Shown: positions 16,121-23,234 of the stretch, piece after piece
Position numbering within the stretch: the first letter of the stretch is position 1
Layout of the letters: the number at the start of each line of letters is the position of its first letter
Source: Candidatus Woesearchaeota archaeon
GTDB lineage: Archaea; Nanobdellota; Nanobdellia; Woesearchaeales; WJKV01
NCBI GenBank assembly: GCA_019323495.1
Contig: JAHWHE010000054.1
Span: forward strand, 1-34,211
Length of the DNA stretch: 34,211 nt
Direction of reading: 5' to 3'
Notes under the pieces: generated by a model
What the model saw: the letters and a program-made list of their open reading frames with translations, nothing else
Told to the model about the DNA's origin: nothing
Database searches by the model: none
Translations under genes and position numbers: made by a program

Positions 16121-16227
16121 GTAAAACCCTTATAAACGCCATAAAGACGCTCATAAGGGAAAAAGAGGTGATAGAGCGTAAAATCTCTGATTTTATGCGA
16201 TTTTCCTCATCAAAGGGAAAAGAGCGC
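16121..16227 (+). ncRNA. Structured RNA module 2 of a tandem pair
   Basis: Same order as module 1, offset 106-110 nt. It shares GTAAAACCC at the 5' end, AAAC and AAGAC in the P1 loop, GGGAAAAAGAGGTGATAGA, and CAAAGGGA at P3. P1 pairs CCCTTAT (16127-16133) with ATAAGGG (16153-16159). P2 pairs GCGTAAAATC (16176-16185) with GATTTTATGC (16189-16198), nine Watson-Crick pairs and one G.U. P3 pairs TTTTCC (16201-16206) with GGAAAA (16216-16221). The alternative extension pairs TGCG (16196-16199) with CGCA (16225-16228) across a 1x3 internal loop, the same geometry as in module 1, and again invades the 3' strand of P2. Confidence 0.7.
16157..16175 (+). repeat. 19-nt direct repeat, copy 2
   Basis: Identical to 16051-16069. 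No ATG, GTG or TTG follows within about 15 nt, so the SD-like core is not acting as an ordinary ribosome binding site here. Confidence 0.97.
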
Positions 16228-16243
16228 AAATTTACTGAAAATA

Positions 16244-16265
16244 AGGCGATTTTGCCTCCTTTTTT
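16244..16265 (+). terminator. Hairpin and T-tract after the tandem RNA
   Basis: AGGC (16244-16247) pairs with GCCT (16254-16257), and a run of six T follows at 16260-16265. T-tracts suffice for archaeal termination, so this is a plausible 3' end for the RNA. A further small hairpin, CCACT-CATA-AGTGG (16287-16300), lies beyond; the rest of the gap to 16400 is AT-rich with nothing else seen. Confidence 0.5.
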
Positions 16266-16401
16266 GTCATTAACCCCTTTAGTTTCCCACTCATAAGTGG
16301 ATATTAATAGGTATTCTTGCAAATATTTAAAGATTTCTGTATTTTAGCATATGGCAGTGGTAAATAAACATATAATTCTTATATAAATGGTTTGGAAATG
16401 C

Positions 16402-16410
16402 TTATAAATA
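16402..16410 (+). promoter_or_regulatory. TATA box of the PLD-superfamily gene
   Basis: TTATAAATA about 26 nt before ATG 16431, with no SD between; the message appears leaderless and separate from the structured RNA. Confidence 0.6.
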
Positions 16411-16430
16411 AAAGCAACCCATTAGGCAGT

Positions 16431-17456
16431 ATGAAGTTTTTGACAAAAATCAAGCTGTTTCTTGCTTTTGCAGTCATAATTTTCATCATGATCAAATTCC
16501 CGCAACTGACAGGCCTGGTGATTGATAATCTAGGGATCGATACAGATAGGGCATTGCCAGTACCTGAGGAAGCAGCGACCCCGCCCACAGTATATTTTTC
16601 GCCAAACACAAATATCACAGAAATTTTTTTGCAGTATATTGAAGATACGAAATCCACGCTGTATTGCGCACTATATGACATAGGAGAAACAGTGGAACAA
16701 AAACTTATTGAAAAAAGCAAGACAGCTGATGTCAGGGTTGTCAAGGATGATGAAACAAGAGAGATCGCACTAAAAAATGTTAAAGAAGATGGAAGAGGCT
16801 TGATGCACAACAAATTCTGCATAAGAGACAACTATGCAGTCTGGACAGGAAGCTATAATCCTACTGCAAGAGGCAGCTTGAACAATAACAACGCCTTGAT
16901 CATTTACTCTAACCATCTAAGCAAGCTGTATAACGAAGAATTCGGCGAGTTCTGGAGCCAGAAATTCAAACTAGGTGAAAGAAGCAAGCAGCCTTCTGTT
17001 AAAATAAACAGCCATCTTTATACTGTGTATTTTTGCCCTGAGGACGAATGTGCTGAAAAACTATACAACACCTTGATAGACGCAGAAAAATCAATCAAGT
17101 TCATGACGTTTTCATTCACAAGGACAGACTATAGGGATTTATTGATCGAAAAAAGCAGGAGGATGCCTGTGAGCGGAATCTTTGAGAAGACAAGGATAAA
17201 CCAAGGATACGAGATATACAAATATTTGAATGATACAAAAACAGACAATCCAGAACTGCAGCTCGACCTTAAACTTGATGAAAACAAATACAATTTCCAT
17301 CACAAGGTTTTCATCATAGACGACGAATTGGTTGCAACAGGCAGTTTCAATCCATCAAAGAATGCAGACATGTACAACGACGAGAATTTGATCTTGATTA
17401 CAGACCCTGTGATCGTGACCAGATACCTTGAAGAATTCGACAGGTTATTTTCTTGA
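16431..17456 (+). CDS. Exported phospholipase D-superfamily protein
   Basis: A 341-residue protein with an N-terminal membrane segment or uncleaved signal (about residues 8-22). It has two PLD half-sites: H126-x-K128 in LMHNKFCIRD followed by WTGSYNPT, and H290-x-K292 in FHHKVFIIDD followed by ATGSFNPSKNADMYNDEN. Two HKD-like motifs on one chain form one active site that works through a phospho-His intermediate. The Nuc/PLD6-like context (HNKF, GSYNPT) favours a nuclease or phosphodiesterase over a lipid hydrolase, but the substrate is not certain. The ATG is chosen by its TATA spacing; longer readings from TTG 16392 or ATG 16398 would include the TATA box. Confidence 0.88.
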   Translation: MKFLTKIKLFLAFAVIIFIMIKFPQLTGLVIDNLGIDTDRALPVPEEAATPPTVYFSPNTNITEIFLQYIEDTKSTLYCALYDIGETVEQKLIEKSKTADVRVVKDDETREIALKNVKEDGRGLMHNKFCIRDNYAVWTGSYNPTARGSLNNNNALIIYSNHLSKLYNEEFGEFWSQKFKLGERSKQPSVKINSHLYTVYFCPEDECAEKLYNTLIDAEKSIKFMTFSFTRTDYRDLLIEKSRRMPVSGIFEKTRINQGYEIYKYLNDTKTDNPELQLDLKLDENKYNFHHKVFIIDDELVATGSFNPSKNADMYNDENLILITDPVIVTRYLEEFDRLFS

Positions 17457-18257
17457 TTACTCAAAGACAATGCTTGCATACCCTACTGCATTAGAATAGT
17501 CTCCCACAATATCTCCGCTCGTATAATAGTCGAGCAATCTCGCTTTCTTTATCCCAATTAGTTTTGCATAATCAAGCAGAACGCTTATCGGTTCTTTGCC
17601 GCAGATAGTGGCGCCTGTCTTTTCAATACAGCCCCTGAATCCTTTCTTGTCCAGGTCCAGGATGAATTCTATTGCTTTATTGTCAAGCTTGTAGAGATTT
17701 TTCTTTACAAATTCTTTAAACGGCACATAATCGTAGCTCGGCCCGTAGTGAGTGAAATCGCTGCTGGCGATCAATATTATTTTCCTCTTCAATTCTTTGC
17801 AGACTCGCGCGATTTCAGCTGCAACTCCTTCGTGGCTAGAGACAAGAATAGGAACGATCTTTGCTTCCGGATGTATGTGCTGCAGAAAAGGAAGCTGGAC
17901 TTCTATGCTGTGTTCGTTCTGGTGCGCAAGCTCGTCATTTTTCATATTCAGCTCCTGCGAAAAATACTGGTCATTCTTTAGCACGCCGAAAGGGGTTTCA
18001 AAATCAGCATAACTGACGCAGTTCGGAAAACCTTGATGGCTCAGGCCGACTATCACATAAGTGTCTACAATAGGAAGATTGCTGAAACTATGCGCAGCAG
18101 CTTTCCCGCTGAACATGTAGCCTGCGTGCGGGCTGATTATCGCCTTTACTTTTTCATTCTGTTCAATCACTCCTTTAAAACAGGCGTCTATCTGTGCGTT
18201 CAATTTCTTGAAGTCCCTTTCATAAAACATTCCCGCGACAACAGGTTTTCTTATCAT
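17457..18257 (-). CDS. MEMO family protein (AmmeMemoRadiSam system protein B)
   Basis: A 266-residue MEMO1-like protein of the LigB-like dioxygenase fold. Visible blocks: RKPVVAGMFYERD at the N-terminus, ISPHAGYMFSGKAAAH, VGLSHQG, QNEHSIEVQLPFLQ, ILIASSDFTHYG and the C-terminal YTSGDIVGDYSNAVGYAS. In MEMO the His residues in PHAGY and NEHS together with a C-terminal Cys or Asp form a metal site. In many prokaryotes this protein sits beside an AMMECR1 protein and a radical SAM enzyme; neither is here. It follows the small membrane gene with the SD GAGAGGTTAG and one base between stop and start, so it is co-translated with it. It ends exactly where the convergent PLD gene ends. Confidence 0.92.
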   Translation of the reverse strand: MIRKPVVAGMFYERDFKKLNAQIDACFKGVIEQNEKVKAIISPHAGYMFSGKAAAHSFSNLPIVDTYVIVGLSHQGFPNCVSYADFETPFGVLKNDQYFSQELNMKNDELAHQNEHSIEVQLPFLQHIHPEAKIVPILVSSHEGVAAEIARVCKELKRKIILIASSDFTHYGPSYDYVPFKEFVKKNLYKLDNKAIEFILDLDKKGFRGCIEKTGATICGKEPISVLLDYAKLIGIKKARLLDYYTSGDIVGDYSNAVGYASIVFE

Positions 18258-18258
18258 A

Positions 18259-18486
18259 CTAACCTCTCAGAGAATTTATCAATAAAAATACTCCCCCTAT
18301 GAGCAAAAGCAAATTCAGTATAAAAACAGACAGTTCAAGATTAAACCCAATGAATCCATATTTGTTCAACAAGGGTATTCCGCCAAGCGCGATCAATGCG
18401 AGCGCAAAGAAAAAACTCACTATCCTTAAAGAGAACGTCCTTTGGCTTTTTTCCTTAATCTCCTCTAAAGTTTTAGCTACTGCCAT
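18259..18486 (-). CDS. Small two-TM membrane protein, 75 aa
   Basis: A 75-residue protein with a short charged N-terminus (MAVAKTLEEIKEKSQRTF) and two hydrophobic segments, about 22-40 and 50-70, ending in LINSLRG. ATG 18486 is about 26 nt from CATTTAAATAT on the minus strand, a leaderless arrangement; the longer reading to 18570 begins beside the tRNA and passes through the promoter. The stop is one base before the MEMO start, so the pair forms a tight operon and the protein may anchor or assist MEMO. No family recognised. Confidence 0.7.
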   Translation of the reverse strand: MAVAKTLEEIKEKSQRTFSLRIVSFFFALALIALGGIPLLNKYGFIGFNLELSVFILNLLLLIGGVFLLINSLRG

Positions 18487-18506
18487 AAAAAACAGAATGA
18501 ATTCTG

Positions 18507-18548
18507 CATTTAAATATCTATTCCCAAAAACCGCAGAGTTTATAAATA
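18507..18548. promoter_or_regulatory. Divergent promoters for the membrane/MEMO operon and tRNA-Gly
   Basis: ATATTTAAATG on the minus strand (18507-18517) serves ATG 18486. TTTATAAATA (18539-18548) lies about 29 nt before the tRNA 5' end. Confidence 0.6.
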
Positions 18549-18571
18549 AATCTAAGTTTCTGCAAAACATC

Positions 18572-18643
18572 GCGCCGGTGGTCTAATGGCTATGACTGCG
18601 GCCTTCCAAGCCGCCTATCCGGGTTCGAATCCCGGCCGGCGCA
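18572..18643 (+). tRNA. tRNA-Gly (anticodon TCC)
   Basis: A 72-nt cloverleaf: acceptor GCGCCGG/CCGGCGC, D arm around GTC...GAC, anticodon stem GCGGC/GCCGC with loop CTTCCAA (anticodon TCC at 18605-18607), T arm CCGGG-TTCGAAT-CCCGG, discriminator A at 18643. No intron and no encoded CCA. The coiled-coil gene starts 18 nt later, with no clear T-tract between, so read-through into that gene is possible. Confidence 0.97.
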
Positions 18644-18661
18644 TTTTGATAAGGGGGAAAG

Positions 18662-19231
18662 ATGTTCAAGACAAAAGAAACTTTTTCAGAATTAAAAGAA
18701 CAAATTCTTAAGCTAGAATCAAGTATTTCTTCATTAAACAAAAGAATAGACGAGCTAGAGGAAAACCATAAAACCGGGTTCAATACCATCATAGATCAGA
18801 TTCAAAATCTCGAATCGAATAAGGAAAGCGCCATGTCTGAGTTCAAAGAAACTCTTTCTGAAATTAGCAAAATAAAAAACAAACTAGAGACAAACACAAA
18901 TGCATTGATCCTTGTAAAAGACAATATAAAGAATAACTTGCTCAATGACATGAAGACCGAAATAGAAAAAGAGGTTAAGGCGATAAACGAAGAGACTGTG
19001 AAGTATTTTGAATTGAAAAAAGACATCAACGAATCTGCCAATCTTCTTTTAAATTTCAAGAACCATATTGTTAAATTGAACCAGCTTGTAGAAAAAATCA
19101 ATCCCGCCGACTTTGAGCTAGACAAGCATTTCAAAAACATAGAAGACCAGAACAAGGAAAAATTAAGATTAATGCAGGAAATCGATAGACTGCAGGGCCT
19201 TATCGCAAGGGAGAGAAGAAAGAACAGATAA
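18662..19231 (+). CDS. Coiled-coil protein, unknown function
   Basis: A 189-residue, almost wholly helical protein with heptad patterns through most of its length (FSELKEQILKLESSISSLNKRIDELEE; KIKNKLETNTNALILVKDNI). It has no Cys, no signal peptide and no membrane segment. Start ATG 18662 has a purine-rich AAGGGGGAAAG directly before it. It has no promoter of its own between it and the tRNA-Gly gene, so it may be expressed by read-through from the tRNA promoter. No enzymatic motif is seen; a structural or SMC-accessory role would be guesswork. Confidence 0.75.
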   Translation: MFKTKETFSELKEQILKLESSISSLNKRIDELEENHKTGFNTIIDQIQNLESNKESAMSEFKETLSEISKIKNKLETNTNALILVKDNIKNNLLNDMKTEIEKEVKAINEETVKYFELKKDINESANLLLNFKNHIVKLNQLVEKINPADFELDKHFKNIEDQNKEKLRLMQEIDRLQGLIARERRKNR

Positions 19232-19256
19232 ATAGATAACCCATAATTCTAAATTT

Positions 19257-20099
19257 CTACAATAACCTGTAGACCAGATTCTTTGTCACAAACACCTCCA
19301 GAACCGCTCCAAGGACTACCAAACCCACTGCTATCAGCAGCAGGATCAGGCTGTCTCTTGCAACGTTCTTGAAAGAAACGCCCATAAACTTTTCCTTATA
19401 GAATGCATAGCTCAGAACGCCTCCTGCAATCGCTGCGAGAAGGAATCCGCCGACTTCTGGGATCATGTGTACAAAGAATAATAATGCGACAGCAGAGAAG
19501 CTGCCCAGAGCCTCTCCTATATATCTGAAGATCAAAAGGATAAAGCTTGCAAAGACGCTCGCATTGAACACTATCAAAAATATCGCACCCGCCCCGTAGA
19601 ACAACGACAATACAAAACAGATTGCCAACACCTCAAGATTTGCTCCCAGGATGCCAAGAAAATCGTTCATTCCAAGATGAAGTTCCTGCTGGACAAAATT
19701 ATCAACAGAAGCTTCTGTCAATCCCTGTTCTTTTACTAGATAATTAAGCTGGTACTGGAAATTATTGTCAAAATCATCTGACACAGCACCCAAGACAAGA
19801 TAGCCTGCCAGTATACCTAGAAAAACGAACAGATATATCTTGAATACTTTCTGGTGTGTCTTAAAAAAATATTTCATCCCGTACTTCTTTTCTATTTTCT
19901 CTTCCATTGCCAGCAGTTTGACAAGCGAGGGCACCAATAACAATGTGCACAAGAACAGCATGGCAATAGAAACAGTCCTTCCGAAAAAGAATCTGCTCAC
20001 AATATAACCTACGAAAACGAATGCAAAAGAAAGCCCGAATGCATAATAGCTCCTCTTTCTTACAGACTTGAAAGATAAGAATTGCTCAAATACCATCAT
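19257..20099 (-). CDS. SpoIIM-like (DUF95) integral membrane protein
   Basis: A 280-residue protein with about six or seven membrane segments of the stage II sporulation M / DUF95 family. The most telling part is FFVHMIPEVGGFLLAAIAGGVLSYAF (conserved His, Pro-Glu and Gly residues) together with the preceding LIVFNASVFASFILLIFRYIG. Archaeal members are widespread without sporulation; a membrane-remodelling or transport-assembly role is only suggested. The start overlaps the stop of the Ig-like protein gene by one base (TAATG) with GGAGAT just upstream, so translation is coupled. ATG 20096 is an equally possible start two codon positions in. The pairing with a surface protein suggests joint function at the membrane. 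Confidence 0.85.
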   Translation of the reverse strand: MMVFEQFLSFKSVRKRSYYAFGLSFAFVFVGYIVSRFFFGRTVSIAMLFLCTLLLVPSLVKLLAMEEKIEKKYGMKYFFKTHQKVFKIYLFVFLGILAGYLVLGAVSDDFDNNFQYQLNYLVKEQGLTEASVDNFVQQELHLGMNDFLGILGANLEVLAICFVLSLFYGAGAIFLIVFNASVFASFILLIFRYIGEALGSFSAVALLFFVHMIPEVGGFLLAAIAGGVLSYAFYKEKFMGVSFKNVARDSLILLLIAVGLVVLGAVLEVFVTKNLVYRLL

Positions 20100-22429
20100 T
20101 AATCTCCTTCATTATCAAACAAGAAATTGTTCTGGTCAAACTTCTGATTTTCTTCTTCACCTGCATCTATTTCGCTTAAATCGCTGTTGAGGTCCTTTTT
20201 TAGCTTTTCATTGAAAAATGCTTCTTTTTCTGTTTCTGTCCTGGCGATTTCTTCTTCAGATTTCTTGAACCGCAATTTAGGTATTTTTGTATATCCTAAT
20301 GCGAACAAGGACAATATTATTACGATCAATACAAATAATCCTGCAAACTTGAACAGGCTGCTGCTGAAAATGCTTGTTGCTTTTCCAACGCCTTTTGTTT
20401 CTGGCAATGTTGTTTTCTCATCAAGCTTTGTCTGCACAGGAGGTTCTTCTTCTGTTCCTGGCTCTTCTTCTGTTTCGTCCTGGTTCTGTCCGCCTGCATT
20501 AGAATCTTGTCCTGAATAAGTTGTAGGGCTCTGCTGTGCAGTGCTCTGTTTGAAACCAAAGCCTGAATTGCTGCCGCTTCCGCCACTGCTTCCGCTGCCA
20601 GAATCTCCGCCAGTATTTCCTGTATAAGGTACGAGCTCGAAAGTATCCTGTGCAGTGCTGCTATAGCCGTTACTGTCAGTTGCAGTCACAGTGTAAGTAT
20701 AATTGCCAAGCACAGAATCTGAATTAGTACCGACTGTTTTTGTATAAACATCTCCGTTCTTGTTCAAGTTAAATGTGCTACCCATCTGGCCGATCAGGCC
20801 AACGACTGTATCCACCCCGCTAACATCAGTTACTGTCGCTTCTATTACAAAATCAGTCCCTCTCTCGACAGTTATGATATCAGTCAACACAATGTCTGGC
20901 CCGGACGTATCAACAACAGTTATAGCCCGTTGTGCAGAATCCGCATTATTGCCTACTTCGTCCTTGCATCTTGCATACCAAGTATGGTTTCCGAGTGAAA
21001 GCTGGCTTGAAATCGTGGCAGTTCCTGGATTAACAATGCTGCTCGCATCCTTGGTGCCATCAACATAAATGGTGCAGTTGATGTCGGTTGCATAATTATC
21101 ACTTATATTAAATATGAACTGCACATGCGTGTCTACATTCGCCCCATTAGCAGGCGATATTAGACTTATGCTTGGCGCTGTCCTGTCAACAAAGAACAAG
21201 TAACCTTTTCTCACCATATTTCCAACATGATCAATAACTTGCAGCACTACATTGTTCGGACCTTCTGGCCAGTTCGAAATGTTATTTATGTTTGGATTGC
21301 TGCTTATCTGTGCGACACCATAATTGTCAGTTGCATTGATATTAAACACAGTACTGTCTGAAATCGTGCTTTGGTTTACAGGAGAAATCAATTCTAAGTT
21401 TGGCGGAGTATTGTCGAGAACGAATGTCCTTGCACCGCTTTCACCCTGTAAGCCTACAGTGTCTCTGCACCTCATCTTCCAAAGATGAGCCCCTTCGCTG
21501 AAACCAGAAAGGTCTGCACTGATTAAAGTTGTCTGGCTGTCGTTAGCATTAATGGTCTGAACAATATCCTCATCAATCAAAAGATCGCAGCTCATTATAG
21601 GCGCTACATTGTCTGATGCAGTAAATGAAAATTGTCCGCTTGTGCCAAGGTATGCATTGTTTGCAGGACTCACCAGGCTCACTGTGGGTGCAGTGCCGTC
21701 AAAGCCAGCAGTTCCGCTGACCTGGCTGCTTTCTCCGCCCTTGTTAACCACTGTGAATGTAAAACAGATTTGTTCTCCCTCATCAAAAGAGCTCACATCA
21801 ATAGTTCCATTGCAATCATTGCCGTTGCAGGCAAGATTTATCTGGTTGTTGCTTGAATTTGAGCACGCATTCCATTTGAAATTCGCACTGCCGATACCTG
21901 TTTCAGGATCATTGACATTAGCATGCACCAATTGGTTTGGATTGTTCGCTCTCAAATAACCGCCATCTGCAGGGATTGTATTAGAAATAACAGGACCTGT
22001 TACATCATTGATGATATTAATAGGGATGACAAAAGTTATGTCGTTGCCGTCTGTGAATCTTGTATCGATACTTATGTTCTTTGACCTGTCAGAATCAATG
22101 ACAGGCACTGTCGCATTAAACATGAACAAGGCGCTTCGCACATTTCCCTCTATCGTTCCGCCCCTCCATTCCACGTGAACTGCGGTGTGATTCTCTGTCC
22201 AGCCTGCGAATTGCTCAACAGCAACTATTGTAAACTCAGGCATTGTTAATTCAACTTCATTTATGATTTTTGAACTGAACAGGTTATTAACATCAACAGT
22301 AAAATTTATAGTATTTGCTTCATAGAATGTGTGGGGTTCAAAACTAACAGATGTCGCTTCTGCCAACCCTATGCTGAATAATATAGAAAGTAAAACTAAA
22401 GCCAGTAAGCACAACCTCTTTTTGCTTAT
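20099..22429 (-). CDS. Large surface protein with repeated Ig-like domains, TM-anchored
   Basis: A 776-residue protein if read from an AUA codon at 22429, 771 from TTG 22414. The AUA reading gives SKKRLCLLALVLL, a proper basic n-region and hydrophobic signal, with SD GAGGTGA six bases before it; TTG sits directly against AGAGG with no spacing. The body is Ig-like units of about 95 residues, seen in the recurring phrases SLVSPANNAYL, ELISPVNQSTI and SLISPANGANV, each ending in an aromatic/Cys strand. Numerous N-x-S/T sites suggest glycosylation. A Ser/Gly/Gln-rich stalk, a membrane segment (about 693-713) and an acidic cytosolic tail follow. Translation is coupled to the SpoIIM-like gene. Confidence 0.85.
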   Translation of the reverse strand: MSKKRLCLLALVLLSILFSIGLAEATSVSFEPHTFYEANTINFTVDVNNLFSSKIINEVELTMPEFTIVAVEQFAGWTENHTAVHVEWRGGTIEGNVRSALFMFNATVPVIDSDRSKNISIDTRFTDGNDITFVIPINIINDVTGPVISNTIPADGGYLRANNPNQLVHANVNDPETGIGSANFKWNACSNSSNNQINLACNGNDCNGTIDVSSFDEGEQICFTFTVVNKGGESSQVSGTAGFDGTAPTVSLVSPANNAYLGTSGQFSFTASDNVAPIMSCDLLIDEDIVQTINANDSQTTLISADLSGFSEGAHLWKMRCRDTVGLQGESGARTFVLDNTPPNLELISPVNQSTISDSTVFNINATDNYGVAQISSNPNINNISNWPEGPNNVVLQVIDHVGNMVRKGYLFFVDRTAPSISLISPANGANVDTHVQFIFNISDNYATDINCTIYVDGTKDASSIVNPGTATISSQLSLGNHTWYARCKDEVGNNADSAQRAITVVDTSGPDIVLTDIITVERGTDFVIEATVTDVSGVDTVVGLIGQMGSTFNLNKNGDVYTKTVGTNSDSVLGNYTYTVTATDSNGYSSTAQDTFELVPYTGNTGGDSGSGSSGGSGSNSGFGFKQSTAQQSPTTYSGQDSNAGGQNQDETEEEPGTEEEPPVQTKLDEKTTLPETKGVGKATSIFSSSLFKFAGLFVLIVIILSLFALGYTKIPKLRFKKSEEEIARTETEKEAFFNEKLKKDLNSDLSEIDAGEEENQKFDQNNFLFDNEGD

Positions 22430-22471
22430 TTTCCCTCACCTCATTCCTTGTCCTGCTTAAAAGAATTAGGG

Positions 22472-22524
22472 ATATATAAATATAACGGAAATGCAGCATA
22501 AATACAATAGGTTTTATATATAAA
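22472..22524. promoter_or_regulatory. Divergent promoters for the Ig-like operon and the LmbE gene
   Basis: A long TATA-like run on the minus strand (22472-22483) would give a leader of about 20 nt for the Ig-like gene, which includes its SD (22436-22442). TTTATATATAAA (22513-22524) is about 30 nt before ATG 22548 on the plus strand, with no SD there. Confidence 0.55.
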
Positions 22525-22547
22525 ATAGCTTTCAAATTAAGTTGAAA

Positions 22548-23198
22548 ATGGAAAAAGAAACCGTAATGGTATTTTGCGCGCATTCAGATGATCAGATATT
22601 CGGCACAGGCGGCACACTGGCCAAATATGCGAAACAAGGCCATAACATAGTCACTTTGATCTTTACGATAGGCGAAAGCAGCCATCCGCACTACAAGAAA
22701 CGGGTTGTTGCAGAGATGAGGATGAAGGAAACACTTGAAGCGAACAAAGTCATTGGGGGCGGGGATGTGGTATTTTTCGGATTGCCAGAAAGCAGAACCT
22801 ATGAAGAGGCAGGCAAAAAGAAAATCAGGCAGAAGATTGTAAAGCTGATAAATAAATACAAACCTAACAAGATTTTCACGCACAACCCTGACGACCCGCA
22901 CGTCTGCCACAGGGACGTGTATAAGATCACAACAGAGATAATTGACAAGACAAAGTATAAAGGAGAAGTCTATGTATTTGATGTTTGGAACTTCTGGAAT
23001 ATCAGAAAAAGAGGTCTCCCTAGACTGTATGTTGACATATCAGACACTTTCAGCTTGAAAATTAAAGCATTGAACTGCTTCGAGAGCCAGTTCATCAATG
23101 CGATCATCCCATTGTTGTGGAGCGTGTATGTAAGAGCGATCATTCATGGCATTTTCAATCAATGCAAATATGCAGAAAGATTCTACAAGATACAGTAA
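22548..23198 (+). CDS. PIG-L / LmbE-family N-acetylglucosamine deacetylase
   Basis: A 216-residue zinc deacetylase of the PIG-L/LmbE family. The N-terminal H12-x-D14-D15 (CAHSDDQIFGTGGTLAKY) gives the catalytic Asp and two zinc ligands; H121 in THNPDDPHVCHRDVYK gives the third. Family members remove the acetyl group from GlcNAc carried on lipids or small thiols. The next gene, 36 nt later on the same strand, is a GT4 glycosyltransferase, the same two-step pairing as PIG-A/PIG-L and BshA/BshB. An amino-sugar glycolipid or cell-surface glycan is therefore likely, but the acceptor is unknown. ATG 22548 fits the leaderless TATA spacing. Confidence 0.9.
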   Translation: MEKETVMVFCAHSDDQIFGTGGTLAKYAKQGHNIVTLIFTIGESSHPHYKKRVVAEMRMKETLEANKVIGGGDVVFFGLPESRTYEEAGKKKIRQKIVKLINKYKPNKIFTHNPDDPHVCHRDVYKITTEIIDKTKYKGEVYVFDVWNFWNIRKRGLPRLYVDISDTFSLKIKALNCFESQFINAIIPLLWSVYVRAIIHGIFNQCKYAERFYKIQ

Positions 23199-23234
23199 GC
23201 AAGCAGGCAGTAGATAGTTGGGGGAGAGAAGAAG

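Noticed and set aside
16051..16175. Possible minimal CRISPR array (two 19-nt repeats)
   Set aside because: Only two repeats, 87 nt apart, and the intervening DNA shares further ordered motifs and hairpins; this is a duplicated RNA module and not repeat-spacer DNA.
16069..16296. 75-codon frame after the GAGGTGAT in the structured RNA
   Set aside because: It runs through hairpins P2, P3 and all of module 2, whose changes preserve base pairing rather than protein sequence; the SD-like stretch is equally kept in copy 2 where no start follows. Not listed as CDS, but flagged for ribosome profiling.
15927..16322. 131-codon minus-strand frame
   Set aside because: Antisense to the S16 protease tail and the RNA modules; no SD or TATA and no family resemblance.
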